Shown here: positions 1 through 10,205 of the stretch, piece after piece
Layout: every line of letters starts with the position of its first letter
How positions within the stretch are numbered: the stretch's first letter is position 1
Origin: an uncultured Saprospiraceae bacterium
GTDB lineage: Bacteria; Bacteroidota; Bacteroidia; Chitinophagales; Saprospiraceae
DNA: 46,528 nt
Direction: 5' to 3'
Assembly: GCA_937974625.1 (NCBI GenBank)
Contig: CALJVJ010000400.1
Span: 1 to 46,528, forward strand
Notes under the pieces: model-generated
The model's input: only the letters and a program-made list of their open reading frames with translations
The model's database searches: none
Told to the model about the DNA's origin: nothing
Position numbers and translations under genes: made by a program

Positions 1-321
1 AAAAGGGCTAATCTTCGCATTGATTTAAGTTTGTTTTTAAAACTTAAACATACGGAATCCTTTTATTAATTAGTAATTTTTGATGGAATTTGAATAGTTG
101 TGCTTTATTCATGCAATGTATTAAGTATCTATACTAAAAACATCGATAGCAGTATGTTTTAATAGTTCCTAATTCCTGTGATAACGCCTAATTATTCTGA
201 TAAAATCTTTAACCACTAGTTATAGGTACAACTTTTGATTTACAAAGGAGAACAATCATTTTGTTAATCATTTAAAGGTGCATGGTAAGACCAACTATTA
301 ATTTTCGGTTGCTATTATAAT
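1..321. other. AT-rich intergenic lead-in, no gene seen
   Basis: No open frame of useful length on either strand before the histidine kinase start at 322. The stretch is very AT rich and presumably holds the kinase promoter, but I could not fix a convincing -33/-7 pair. The left window edge may cut off an upstream gene. Confidence 0.5.
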
Positions 322-1605
322 ATGTCTAAAGCTATTCAATTATTTAATTATATCAAATCTATTGGGGTCTCTCCTGATTTTCCAGAGGAAAACAGCATTA
401 CCTCTATGATGTCCGTTATGGGTTTGTTTACTTCATTGGGTGGTTTCGCAATTTGTTTTATAGGTTTCTTATTAACAAGAGACTATGTCTATACGATGGT
501 CACCTTTGGTATTGGATTTACCTATGCTATAATAGTGATTTTACATGCATTCTATTTGATAAAAGAAGCCAGATTCTATTTTTCAGCGATTGCTCCGCTT
601 TGGTATGTTTGCGCACTACTCTCCATTGGTGGCTATTTCGGCCATGGGGCAGTTGCTATTTGTACTATTGGCATCACTTATATGTTCTATAAAAATCAGC
701 CACTACTTCGGAATGGATTGATTATCTATAATGTTTTTTTGTTTGTTCTACCTACCTTATACATTAGCTTTAATGACCCCTTTTTTGGGTTTAGAAATTA
801 TCCTATTGACGAAATAGTTGCTTTTATTCTCTGTTTAGGTTGGCTGTCACTTGTATTTTTTACGCATGAAGAAAAGAACAATGAATTAATTACTTCTTTG
901 AGCACTAAAAACAAACAGTTAAATCAAAAAACTGTTGAAATTCAACGTTTTACGCACATTGCCTCTCATGATTTAAAAACACCTTTGAGAAATATTATTA
1001 GTTTTTTAAACTTAATCAAATCAGATTTACAAAAAGGTAAACATGACCAATTAGATACTTATATTGACATTGCAGAAGGTGCAGGACATCAAATGAATTT
1101 AATTATAGAAGGGGTGATGGAAATTACCTCCACCAAATATTACAATCAGCCAACTAACACCCAACTCATTGATTTAAATGGAATTGCTGAAAAAGCCATA
1201 AAATTGTTAGCAGAAGAATTGTCGCCCAAAAAAGTAGCTATTACTTATGACAAACTACCAGCTTACTGCCTTAATGAAAAAGAATTTTTAATTGTGTTTA
1301 AGCAGATTCTCCACAACGGAATTACTTATAATCAAAATACTATTCCCTCTATACATATTAGTTCAGAGGTAACAGATTCTTCTTTCATCCTAAATTTTAA
1401 GGATAATGGTATTGGTATTCCTACACAATATCAATCTCAGATTTTCGACTTTTTTAAACGCCTCCACCATCTAGAAGAATATGCAGGAACAGGATTAGGC
1501 TTAGGTATCTGCAAAAAAATCATTGAAAGATACAAAGGGACTATCACCGTTTCCTCCAAACTAGGTCACTATAGCATTTTTAGCATTGTTTTACCGAAAA
1601 ATTAA
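322..1605 (+). CDS. Membrane-bound sensor histidine kinase
   Basis: This is a sensor kinase that should autophosphorylate on His and pass the phosphate to a response regulator; none is encoded nearby, so the partner is unknown. Residues about 30-180 form some six hydrophobic segments, a 7TM-like input region without a periplasmic domain or PAS fold. A short coiled linker (about 182-208) leads to the dimerisation/phosphoacceptor motif SHDLKTPLRN with the acceptor at H216. The ATPase domain follows, with an N-box around LHNGITYN, a G1 box DNGIGIP and a G2 box GTGLGLGICKKI. The H-box resembles the phytochrome-like kinases common in Bacteroidota. The ATG at 322 is the first good start. The signal sensed cannot be read from the sequence. 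Confidence 0.85.
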   Translation: MSKAIQLFNYIKSIGVSPDFPEENSITSMMSVMGLFTSLGGFAICFIGFLLTRDYVYTMVTFGIGFTYAIIVILHAFYLIKEARFYFSAIAPLWYVCALLSIGGYFGHGAVAICTIGITYMFYKNQPLLRNGLIIYNVFLFVLPTLYISFNDPFFGFRNYPIDEIVAFILCLGWLSLVFFTHEEKNNELITSLSTKNKQLNQKTVEIQRFTHIASHDLKTPLRNIISFLNLIKSDLQKGKHDQLDTYIDIAEGAGHQMNLIIEGVMEITSTKYYNQPTNTQLIDLNGIAEKAIKLLAEELSPKKVAITYDKLPAYCLNEKEFLIVFKQILHNGITYNQNTIPSIHISSEVTDSSFILNFKDNGIGIPTQYQSQIFDFFKRLHHLEEYAGTGLGLGICKKIIERYKGTITVSSKLGHYSIFSIVLPKN

Positions 1606-1624
1606 TTTTTTTATTAAAGATTTA

Positions 1625-4420
1625 TCACTTCAAATCCTGCTTAACAAATTTCTGGACCAGTTCTTTTCCATTACCAAACAACACCAAATAATACAGCCCA
1701 TTTTGAAAACTTGCCACGTCAACTTCTAAAGTGTTGGCAGACGATGTTACTCTTTTTTCAAGTACCGTTCTACCAAAAGTATCAAAGATTCTAAGCTGTT
1801 GATTTTCTTGAATAGTCGTCGGTAATTGGACCGTTAGATTGGTGCTTACTGGATTAGGGAAAAGTGTTAAATTACTTGTTTGTGCAGCGCCATTTGTCCT
1901 TTCTGAAAGCTCTACTAAACCTCTACCCGAACAAGACCAAAAGTCAATTGGACTGCCTAAACTATAAGCCGAGACACAATCAAAATTGTCTGAATCTTGG
2001 CAGTAGAAAGTACCATCCTCAAAATATAATCGTCTATTTCCATTTTCCTGAACAAGAATAAAATTGAATATACTTTGTTGATAAACAGCTATTAAGGTTT
2101 CGGTCTGTCCTTCACAATCAAAAGGGTCTACTAAATCTTCTAACCAATCAAACCGTGAAAAAATAGCTGGATATTCAACAAGTTCAGTTACACGCTCTTC
2201 AATACAAGTCACAATAATAGCATCATCGGCAATAGAACAGGGTGAATCGAAACCTGCTAATTCAAAATCAAAATTGACTTTTTGTCCATGATATTTGACA
2301 AAATCAATCCCTTCTGCGAAGTAGGCATCGTATAACAGTCCATCTATTGTACTTTCGATAAAATAGAAGTCAGTCCCATCATCGCATTGGGTCACCACTA
2401 TTTCTCCACTATTTTTGCTACAATCCCCATTATTAATCGGAAAATCTAAAGCTTCTAAGCAAGTAATGGTTATCGCCTTTTCCGCGATAGAACAGGGTGA
2501 AGCAAAATTGGCGTCCACGTAATCAAATTTCACTCTTTGCCCATCAATTACGTCAAAAGAAATTCCTTCCGCGAAATAGGGGTCATAAATGGTTCCATCT
2601 TCAAGTCCGATAAAATAGAAAATTTGTCCATCATCACATGCTCTAAAAAAGAAAGTACCTGTGTTTGCCCCACATTCTCCGACTGGTGGAGTATCGCCGC
2701 AGCTCCAACTATCAATCGGACTTCCTAAATCATACGCTGCTACACAATCAAAATTAGGCGAATGCTGACAATAGAATTGTCCATTGGCATTATATAAAGT
2801 CTCCTTACCAGTCGCATCTTTCACCAGTAGATAAAAGAAAATACTCGTTTGATATAATTCTACAGATTCGGTTGAGCAATCATTTAGATTAACCAAATTA
2901 TTTAGCCAAGGATAATCCTCAAACAAGGCCGCATTCCCTCCAGTTTCGCTACAATCCGCTTTAAGTTTCACTTCAAATTGGTAACTCGTCACTGGACAAG
3001 AACTTTGAACCGTTGCCCTATTATAAATAGATTCAATTCTACCTCCTATCCCATTCACCGAAAATTTGCCTGCGTCTTTAATGCGGACTTTCATCGATGT
3101 GCCGTTTTCTTCCACTAATTCTGCGACACTACCGCCAGCTAATTCAATAAAATCATCACAAATAGTCCGTCGAATCGAACCTACTTGGTTAGGAATTGGC
3201 AATTCAATAATGTCTCCTGCACAAGCTTCTATGACAAAATTAGGTTGTCCATTGGACCCACAATTTTCCGAATCTTCTACTAGAACTAAATATTTGATAG
3301 GTAATCCTAAAGGGCCCGCTGGACCGCCACAAGAAAAGGGGTTGTAATCTCCCTCATACATGGTTGTTTCTGTGGGAAATAAATGAAGTTCAGAAGCCCC
3401 TGGACTAAAACTCACCGAAAAATTCGCTCCTGTACTACTTGTCCAATCTGGTACTTGTAAAAAAGGAAAATTTTCTATTATCCCCGGACCTGGAGGAGGA
3501 GCTGGGCATTGTATCGTTCTAACAGGATTAGGGACACTTAAAGTATCTCCTTTGCATAAGGTATAAATGACATAATAATCTTCAAAATTTTCTGGAATAG
3601 TAGATGAAGGTGGATTCCCCTCTTCCTCACAGCCACCCGAATTTAGGTCATAATCGCCATAAGCATTTGCATTTATTCCTAGGGTATCCAAGCCAGCCAT
3701 CAAGATATGTATAGATGGTCCTGCTGTTAAATAAAAGGTTTCGCCTGGTTCATGAGTGCTTACTACTTCACTACGAGTATTATGTACCTCAATCGTTCGA
3801 CAACCTGTATTCGTTATTTCTGCTATTCCAAGCGCATCCGTACATCCATTAAAATACTTACTAGATACGGTTATTTGGGTATTAGCACAGGAGACGGTTT
3901 GGCTACCAAGGACAAAATTATTTTCTTTAAATATATAAACACGGTCCTCATCGACGCCTAGCGGTCGAGGGTCTTCCCAAATAGAGGATGCCTGATTAGG
4001 TGGTCCAAAAGGATGAGGACCTGAAACCATTGATGTTATAAAATTATCATGCTCATCATATACCCCTACTCCTCTACATTGGGTATTGGTTATCGTTATC
4101 GAACACGAAGACTCCTGATTGGCAGCACAGTCCCACGAATCTATCGGCCCTTCTAAATTATACAAAGCGACACAATCAAAATTACTGGTACTTTGACAAT
4201 AATAAAGTCCATCTTGATTATATAAAGTAGCTACTCCATCAGTATCCGTCACTAATAAATAAGTAAAAATGCTAATTTCATAAACTTCTACCTTTTCACT
4301 AATACAATTGTCTTGTTGGACTATATCTGTTAACCAAGGATAGGTCTCAAAAATAGTGGTAGCAAATAGTCCATTACTAAAAAACAGGCACATACTAATA
4401 GTCCAAAATAGCTTTTTCAT
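1625..4420 (-). CDS. Large secreted repeat protein with T9SS sorting domain
   Basis: A secreted or cell-surface protein of 931 residues. An in-frame ATG exists at 4483, but the start at 4420 gives a clean signal peptide (MKKLFWTISMCLFFSNGLFA), so I chose it. The C-terminal 75 or so residues fit a type IX secretion sorting domain (LFPNPVSTNLTVQLP, then LRIFDTFGRTVLEK and FQNGLYYLVLF). Between lie two kinds of internal repeat. Three copies of a roughly 78-residue Cys-containing module (YPWL/FDWL start, NFDCV, PIDSW or PIDFW end) sit at residues about 23-98, 497-574 and 751-831. Two copies of a module containing CDDG, YFAEGI and SPCSIA lie between the last two. No catalytic motif was recognised. 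Adhesion or matrix function is only a guess. It converges on the histidine kinase with a 19-bp gap. Confidence 0.8.
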   Translation of the reverse strand: MKKLFWTISMCLFFSNGLFATTIFETYPWLTDIVQQDNCISEKVEVYEISIFTYLLVTDTDGVATLYNQDGLYYCQSTSNFDCVALYNLEGPIDSWDCAANQESSCSITITNTQCRGVGVYDEHDNFITSMVSGPHPFGPPNQASSIWEDPRPLGVDEDRVYIFKENNFVLGSQTVSCANTQITVSSKYFNGCTDALGIAEITNTGCRTIEVHNTRSEVVSTHEPGETFYLTAGPSIHILMAGLDTLGINANAYGDYDLNSGGCEEEGNPPSSTIPENFEDYYVIYTLCKGDTLSVPNPVRTIQCPAPPPGPGIIENFPFLQVPDWTSSTGANFSVSFSPGASELHLFPTETTMYEGDYNPFSCGGPAGPLGLPIKYLVLVEDSENCGSNGQPNFVIEACAGDIIELPIPNQVGSIRRTICDDFIELAGGSVAELVEENGTSMKVRIKDAGKFSVNGIGGRIESIYNRATVQSSCPVTSYQFEVKLKADCSETGGNAALFEDYPWLNNLVNLNDCSTESVELYQTSIFFYLLVKDATGKETLYNANGQFYCQHSPNFDCVAAYDLGSPIDSWSCGDTPPVGECGANTGTFFFRACDDGQIFYFIGLEDGTIYDPYFAEGISFDVIDGQRVKFDYVDANFASPCSIAEKAITITCLEALDFPINNGDCSKNSGEIVVTQCDDGTDFYFIESTIDGLLYDAYFAEGIDFVKYHGQKVNFDFELAGFDSPCSIADDAIIVTCIEERVTELVEYPAIFSRFDWLEDLVDPFDCEGQTETLIAVYQQSIFNFILVQENGNRRLYFEDGTFYCQDSDNFDCVSAYSLGSPIDFWSCSGRGLVELSERTNGAAQTSNLTLFPNPVSTNLTVQLPTTIQENQQLRIFDTFGRTVLEKRVTSSANTLEVDVASFQNGLYYLVLFGNGKELVQKFVKQDLK

Positions 4421-4871
4421 CTTTATTTGTTTTTGATAAAGTCGTTGGCTTTTGTACATATTGATGATGGTTATAAACACCAAATTGTTGCCCTAAACTT
4501 TATCTAATTTAGAAGAAATCGAACTGTTTATTTTTTTAGTAAATAGTAATGGAGAGGGGAAATTATTTACTCAAAAATAGTTTATAATTCTCAATAATAC
4601 AATATTTTAACCTCATTCGAATGAGCTTAATCCAGTTCCTAAAATACAAAAAGTAATTTTTTTGGCAAACTATCTTCGCTTTTTTCAAATTAATCCTAAT
4701 TTTACACTAAATCTCCCCGACTCATCAAAGTCCGACACACCCGCACTGTATAAAAATTTCCGATTGTTATCTGCATTCATGCAGCTGAAATTTTAGACTG
4801 CTCAGGTTATTTCCGATTTACTACCGTTAGCCTGATATAGCCAGTTAATAATATAAGAATCCAAAACAAGC
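4421..4871. other. Divergent intergenic region between two secreted-protein genes
   Basis: This gap separates the starts of two divergent genes that both encode T9SS cargo, so it should hold both promoters. It is AT rich with no supported ORF; the open frame upstream of 4420 is discounted because it lacks a signal peptide. No clear TAnnTTTG/TTTG pair was fixed. Confidence 0.45.
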
Positions 4872-6686
4872 ATGCGATTATACAATCAGCAAACACTACT
4901 TTTATGGCACTTACTGTTTGGCCTACTACTCCCCTATTTTACAATTGCACAGATTAGTTTTAAGGAAGCTGCTATGGACAAAAACGTCAACCACCGCATT
5001 ATAAATGGAGCGATTGGTGCAGGAGTGAGCGTCTATGATTTTAACCAAGATGGAATGGATGATTTGACTTTGGCGACTGAACGAGGACAGTTGATTGGCT
5101 TTTATATCAATACTGGAACCAGTTTTGAAGCAATAGCTGCCTTGGTAGATAATCGAGAGGAAGTCAAACAAATATTATGGGCAGATTATGATAATGATGG
5201 GGATGCGGATTTGTTTGTCTCTGCTTTTTTAGGGCAAAGCTATTTATACGAAAATCAAGGAGATATGCAGCTTATTGATATCACCCAAAATAGTGGTTTA
5301 CCCTTGGATAGACACGCTGCGTATGGAGCTAATTGGGGCGATTATAATCGAGATGGCTGGTTGGATTTATTATGTACCTATCACAATTATGCTGGTCAAC
5401 AGACTGGTGGCAATAGCCTTTTTAAAAATAATGCGGATGGAACTTTTACGGAAGTAACGGCTACTGCGGAAATGGGCAATGCTGACCGCGTACCTTTTGC
5501 CGCTGCTTTTATGGATTTTAATAATGACCAATGGCCAGACATCTATACAGCTAATGATAAATTGACTTATAATACCCTTTATGAAAATTTGGGCAACGGT
5601 CATTTTTATGATGCCAGTCAAGATACGGATGCCAATGCCCGAATGAATGGTATGTGTGTCAATGCTGCCGATATTAACCAAGATGGCTGGGTAGATATGT
5701 ATGTGACCAATACCTTTGTGGGAGGGCAATTATTGCAGAATAGTGGCCCTAATCCCGATGTACTAGACATTTCTTTTGAAGATAAAGCTCCTGATTTAGG
5801 CATTAATTACGAAAATGGAAATGGCTGGGGGTCAACCTTCTTTGATGCGGATAATGATGGAGATTTGGACCTTTATATGTGTGGCAATAGCTCTAATCCT
5901 TCGGTCAAAGGGGTGCATTTCTACGAAAACATAGATAAACAATATTTTGAAATTATCACTGAGGGCTTTGAGGTCGATACTTTTAATAGTTATAGCAATG
6001 CAATTGCAGATTTTGATATGGATGGAACGCTGGACATCATCGTGCAAAATAATCAACCCACCCACTTTCATCTATGGAATAACCTGACCAAAAACGATAA
6101 TCATTGGGTCAAAATCCAATTGGAAGGCGTGGCTAGTAATCGAGATGGTATTGGCACTCGTATTGAGACCTTCGCGAAAGATTTATACCAATCTGATTTT
6201 ACCTACTGTGGCTTTGGCTTTTTAGGTCAGAATACAGCAAAAAAACACATTGGTCTTGGTCTCCATGAAACACTAGATTCTTTAATACTCACTTGGCCTT
6301 CCGGGCATACGGACCGCTTTTACAACCTCACTACCAGTCAGTTATATCAAATCAAAGAAGGGGAATCTACTAATGGTGAAATTTTTATGGCGAATGATGT
6401 GGCGATTGTAGCCCGCCCTACAGTCACTGCTATTGATGCGCTTCCTACTGCTGCGACTATTCAATTAATGCCCAATCCTGTTCCTGACCAATTGACGATT
6501 CAAGCGGATTTTCCTATTGATAATTTGACTATTTCTACTATAGATGGACGGGTTATTCGGCAGACTTATTTGGAACATTCCACACCAATCTCTTTAGATG
6601 TGGCGCATTTTGAGGCAGGGGTTTATTTGTTGAAAATTCAAGATTTGGAAGGTCGGTCTAGGGTTGAGAAATGGGTTAAGCTATAG
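4872..6686 (+). CDS. FG-GAP/VCBS repeat protein with ASPIC/UnbV and T9SS sorting domains
   Basis: A secreted protein of 604 residues. A signal peptide (about 1-27, ending TIAQ) is followed by a chain of FG-GAP/VCBS blades marked by Asp-rich calcium loops of the type DFNQDGMDD, DYDNDGDAD, DYNRDGWLD, DINQDGWVD and DADNDGDLD, which together should fold as a beta-propeller. Residues about 410-500 match the ASPIC/UnbV domain (NDNHWVKIQLEG, GIGTRIE, LTWPSG). The last 80 residues are a T9SS sorting domain (QLMPNPVPDQLTIQ, then DGRVIRQ and GVYLLKI). Such proteins are usually surface displayed and may bind carbohydrate or protein; no enzyme active site is visible. It converges on the CHAT gene. Confidence 0.85.
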   Translation: MRLYNQQTLLLWHLLFGLLLPYFTIAQISFKEAAMDKNVNHRIINGAIGAGVSVYDFNQDGMDDLTLATERGQLIGFYINTGTSFEAIAALVDNREEVKQILWADYDNDGDADLFVSAFLGQSYLYENQGDMQLIDITQNSGLPLDRHAAYGANWGDYNRDGWLDLLCTYHNYAGQQTGGNSLFKNNADGTFTEVTATAEMGNADRVPFAAAFMDFNNDQWPDIYTANDKLTYNTLYENLGNGHFYDASQDTDANARMNGMCVNAADINQDGWVDMYVTNTFVGGQLLQNSGPNPDVLDISFEDKAPDLGINYENGNGWGSTFFDADNDGDLDLYMCGNSSNPSVKGVHFYENIDKQYFEIITEGFEVDTFNSYSNAIADFDMDGTLDIIVQNNQPTHFHLWNNLTKNDNHWVKIQLEGVASNRDGIGTRIETFAKDLYQSDFTYCGFGFLGQNTAKKHIGLGLHETLDSLILTWPSGHTDRFYNLTTSQLYQIKEGESTNGEIFMANDVAIVARPTVTAIDALPTAATIQLMPNPVPDQLTIQADFPIDNLTISTIDGRVIRQTYLEHSTPISLDVAHFEAGVYLLKIQDLEGRSRVEKWVKL

Positions 6687-6710
6687 CTGCCTACTTTGCT
6701 ATTACTTCAA

Positions 6711-6810
6711 TCCGTTGGCAATCATCTGTTGGCAAAAATAACTTAGTAGTGGGGTAAAAATAAAGTGTACAACTTACGATTGTTTCACCCCTTATCAATT
6801 GCCAATAGAT
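6711..6810. repeat. GTTGGCAA dispersed repeat, copy 1 (degenerate)
   Basis: The left arm at 6711-6737 carries two GTTGGCAA words 15 bases apart. A decayed opposite arm is visible as TTGCCAATAGAT at 6799-6810, touching the CHAT gene stop codon. It lies between two convergent genes. The other copies are at 11634, 31929 and 36331. Confidence 0.6.
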
Positions 6811-9800
6811 TATGATTGCTTACTGTTTTTTAGCCTTACAAAAACCAACCAGCCTATTCCTACTAGCGATAAAAGACTAGGGATAAATAATCGTTGCCAA
6901 TTAAATCCATCATCTAATTGTATTTCCCCTCGCTTTCCTATCAGCATAAAAGCACTCCAATAATACGGATGCGCATACTTTCCTTCTTCGATAAAATTTA
7001 GTTTGGCTTTACGCAAAGCAGTACTTCGCGTAAAACCATCTCGAATATCTCTGTAAAATTGCTGCATTAATTCGCCCGTTGAGGCATCATCAACACTCCA
7101 TAGGGTATTTAATATACTTTTTGCGCCGCTGTAAAAAAAGGCTCGACCTAAACTGATGGCACCTTCACTTCTAGATACTTCGCCTGTGCCCGTTTCACAA
7201 GCACTTAAGACCACTAAATCTGCTTGTAAATCGAGGTTATATATGTCTTTGGCATACAACAAATCTTCTTGGGTACTATCTGCATTTTCGGCAAAAGCCA
7301 AATAGGAATAATCCCCTTGTTCCATATCTGATTGACCATGGGTTGACAAGTGGATTATTTGGTATAAATGAGCTAGTTCTTGAAACTTAGTTTTAGTAGC
7401 TTTGGGGCCTGTAAAAACATCTCCAGTAATCAACTTAGTTATGGCATCTACTTCTGGAAAATTGTGGGCTAATGGGGCTAAATTCCTATAGTCTGTGTTA
7501 GAAAATATAGGCGCAAAAGCTAATAATTGTTGTTTGCGTTTTGACTGTTTTTCTTTGATTAATCGATGCAATAAATTCGCTGAGTAACCATAACTTATTT
7601 CATAGTTTTTTAGTAAATAATTATAACTTTTTGGTTGGTGTACTTGCTTAACTGGACTGGCAATTAATGCGTCAAAGGGTAGAAAATTTAAGATACTCCC
7701 ATTAATGACAGTCAACTTCACAGCTAATTGATTTTCAATAGGTTGCACTATTTTTTGATATAAATCATACCCCAAAAAAGTGTAATCTGTAAGCGCCTTT
7801 TGATAGGTATCGCCCGTTTGTTGTTTTGTGTCCGTATAGTACGCATGGATGTATTTACGAAGCAGACTTACTTTCTTTGCCAAGGTATCTACGCCAATCG
7901 GTAATTCCGCCATACTTGCTTTATCTTTGTTTATCACAAAAACGAAGGTGGAAGTATCCGCTACAAAATATTCTATCAAACTATGGTCAGGAGTTAATAA
8001 GTCCAATTGCAAGTCTGCAATAGTTGATAAATTCTCTTCGTATTTCAACTCGAAATAAGCTGGAAATTCGGTCTCAAATCGTTGAATTAATTGCTCGTAT
8101 AATTGCTTGTTTTGAAATATCTTATGATTGTACTCATCTAATAAATCTTGATTAACTGCACTTCCTTTTTGTATAGCTATTTGTTTCTTTTTTTCATAAA
8201 AAGTAATAGTAGATTTTAAGCTTCTTTCTTGTGCTAATAAGCTGTCGGGAATACCTGAAAAGGAAGTGGCGTTCGAGGTATTCAATGCCGCCAAAATTAA
8301 GTGACTGCGGCTCTTTTCAGAATATTGAAAGGCTTGCTCCAAATAGTTTTCTTGTTGTGTAATTTGATATAATTGATAACAGGTTTGAATCGCTCCGATA
8401 AAACTTTCGTGACTCGTTTCTCCGAGTTGACGCTTAGAAGTGACTTCTTGATATTGATTTCTAACTTGTTCTGTTACTCGTATCGCATAGTTGAAAAGTG
8501 TTAATGCTTCGGATAAAACCGCCTCGTTTTTGTTTTTTTGATAATAGGCTAAATGTGCCGAGCCATTGGCATTCAATAGCCGCAAAACATCTATCGGTTC
8601 ATCCATATAAGAAGGCACCTTAGGATTATTTAGGTCTATTCCTATTAAGGTATTCACTTCCTCAAATTGCTGAAAAGCTACCTTATATTTCTCTTGAGCA
8701 ACCAAAATTTGAGCGATGTTGGTCTTAAATGAAGCTAAATTGGGGGAGTTTTCTCCATATTGTTTTTCCATTAGCTGAAGCGCTTCCAAGGCACTTTTGT
8801 AAGCAGTGGATAATTCGCCCATTTCATAAAACCCATATCCTATGTTACTTACGATTAATGCTTGTTTTCCCTTGTCAGCAGATTGACTTTTCAATAATTC
8901 CAACCCTTGTTTAAAATTCTGAATGGCTTCCCAATAATTGCCCTGCTTCATCAAACAATTGCCAATACTATTGAACGTTTCAGCTATCTTCTCCTCATCA
9001 TTTCGTGAAGTATAGATAGCATATGCTTTGCTAAAATTGGTTAAGGCGGCATCGTATTGTCCCAACTCCATTTGGACGGTTCCAATATTGGTAAAAGTAA
9101 AGCCTGTAAAAGGGTGTTCCGCACCAAAACTTGGATTGGTATTTAAAATATGAAGATTATTTTCAAGATACCCTAAGGCTTTTTGATAATCACCTTGCTT
9201 TTCAAATGTAGTCGCTAAACTATTATACACAGAAATTAAATTTGGGCTATCTTTTTGATAATGAGCGACTTGTATCACTAATGATTTTTCAAAAAATGAC
9301 CGAGCTTGGGTATGATTTCCTAATGCTGAATAACAGTTCCCTAGGTTTATGTTCACATTTGCCAACTCAATATGGTCTTCGGGATAATGCGTTTTAAAAA
9401 TTTGCAGAGCTTGGTTTAAGTACACCAAAGCAGAATCTATTTGCCCCATTTGACTAAAACAATCTCCTAGATTTAGGAAATTTTGTCCACTTTTTGGATG
9501 GTCTTTTCCTAATTTCGATTGCCTGATGTTTAAAGACTTGGTATAGAGTTGGATAGCTGTTTCAAATTCACCCGCATAGCGAAAACAGCTACCCATATTA
9601 TTATAACTAGAGGCCACATCTAAGTGCTGTTCGCCTAGGGTTTCCGTTCTTATTGCTAGTGCTTTTTGATAAAAGGTAAGTGCTTTCGACAAGGCTCTTT
9701 GTGCTAAAGCTATATTCCCTAAATTATTATAACTATCTGCGACTTTTGTATGCGTATCTCCTAATAATTGGCGCCGCATGTCTAAGCCTTCTTGGAAAAA

Positions 9801-10205
9801 ATTAGCTGCTTGTCCTAAATTCCCTTTTCGCCAATGACAAAGTCCTAAAAAGTTTATGGATTGGGCAATTTCCGTATGTACTGTTTTATAGTGATTACTT
9901 AAAATATCCCTCGCATTCATAAAATAAGCTATCGCTTTGTCATATTGCCCCGCCTCATAAAATCCATCTCCTTTTAAGTTATAAGCGTATCCTAGTTTGT
10001 AATATTGCGCATCGACACTTTCGTAAATTTGTATCGCTTTATCGCAATTAGCTATACCTTTTTCATAATCCGAGCTATCTATTTGTTCCGTTGCAAGGGT
10101 CAAAAAACGAGTTGCTTCTACAGTATCTCCCACTTGCGCGGAGACACTAGCCAACTGCAAAGCAAAAAATGCCAAAATCCAAGCTATCCGCTTTTTTCGT
10201 TTCAT
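6810..10205 (-). CDS. TPR-CHAT protein, signal peptide and C-terminal membrane anchor
   Basis: A 1131-residue member of the CHAT (caspase HetF associated with TPRs) family of cysteine proteases. The start at 10205 gives a signal peptide (MKRKKRIAWILAFFALQLAS, cut after VSAQ); an ATG 27 bases upstream adds nine residues without improving it. Residues about 30-560 are a long run of TPR units with recurring YNNLGN/YNNMGS/NLGNCY helices, followed by a helical segment. The CHAT domain covers about 780-1100 and keeps the catalytic pair: His956 in LSTHGQSD and Cys1003 in LSACETGTGE. A hydrophobic segment near the end (FIPSLLSLVGIGWLVFVRL) would anchor it. With the signal peptide this predicts TPRs and protease outside the cytoplasm, probably in the periplasm. 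Substrate unknown; no obvious partner adjoins it. Confidence 0.85.
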   Translation of the reverse strand: MKRKKRIAWILAFFALQLASVSAQVGDTVEATRFLTLATEQIDSSDYEKGIANCDKAIQIYESVDAQYYKLGYAYNLKGDGFYEAGQYDKAIAYFMNARDILSNHYKTVHTEIAQSINFLGLCHWRKGNLGQAANFFQEGLDMRRQLLGDTHTKVADSYNNLGNIALAQRALSKALTFYQKALAIRTETLGEQHLDVASSYNNMGSCFRYAGEFETAIQLYTKSLNIRQSKLGKDHPKSGQNFLNLGDCFSQMGQIDSALVYLNQALQIFKTHYPEDHIELANVNINLGNCYSALGNHTQARSFFEKSLVIQVAHYQKDSPNLISVYNSLATTFEKQGDYQKALGYLENNLHILNTNPSFGAEHPFTGFTFTNIGTVQMELGQYDAALTNFSKAYAIYTSRNDEEKIAETFNSIGNCLMKQGNYWEAIQNFKQGLELLKSQSADKGKQALIVSNIGYGFYEMGELSTAYKSALEALQLMEKQYGENSPNLASFKTNIAQILVAQEKYKVAFQQFEEVNTLIGIDLNNPKVPSYMDEPIDVLRLLNANGSAHLAYYQKNKNEAVLSEALTLFNYAIRVTEQVRNQYQEVTSKRQLGETSHESFIGAIQTCYQLYQITQQENYLEQAFQYSEKSRSHLILAALNTSNATSFSGIPDSLLAQERSLKSTITFYEKKKQIAIQKGSAVNQDLLDEYNHKIFQNKQLYEQLIQRFETEFPAYFELKYEENLSTIADLQLDLLTPDHSLIEYFVADTSTFVFVINKDKASMAELPIGVDTLAKKVSLLRKYIHAYYTDTKQQTGDTYQKALTDYTFLGYDLYQKIVQPIENQLAVKLTVINGSILNFLPFDALIASPVKQVHQPKSYNYLLKNYEISYGYSANLLHRLIKEKQSKRKQQLLAFAPIFSNTDYRNLAPLAHNFPEVDAITKLITGDVFTGPKATKTKFQELAHLYQIIHLSTHGQSDMEQGDYSYLAFAENADSTQEDLLYAKDIYNLDLQADLVVLSACETGTGEVSRSEGAISLGRAFFYSGAKSILNTLWSVDDASTGELMQQFYRDIRDGFTRSTALRKAKLNFIEEGKYAHPYYWSAFMLIGKRGEIQLDDGFNWQRLFIPSLLSLVGIGWLVFVRLKNSKQS

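Noticed and set aside
5370..5729. 119-residue open frame opposite the VCBS gene
   Set aside because: It is antisense to the repeated calcium loops; the plus-strand protein has clear domains.
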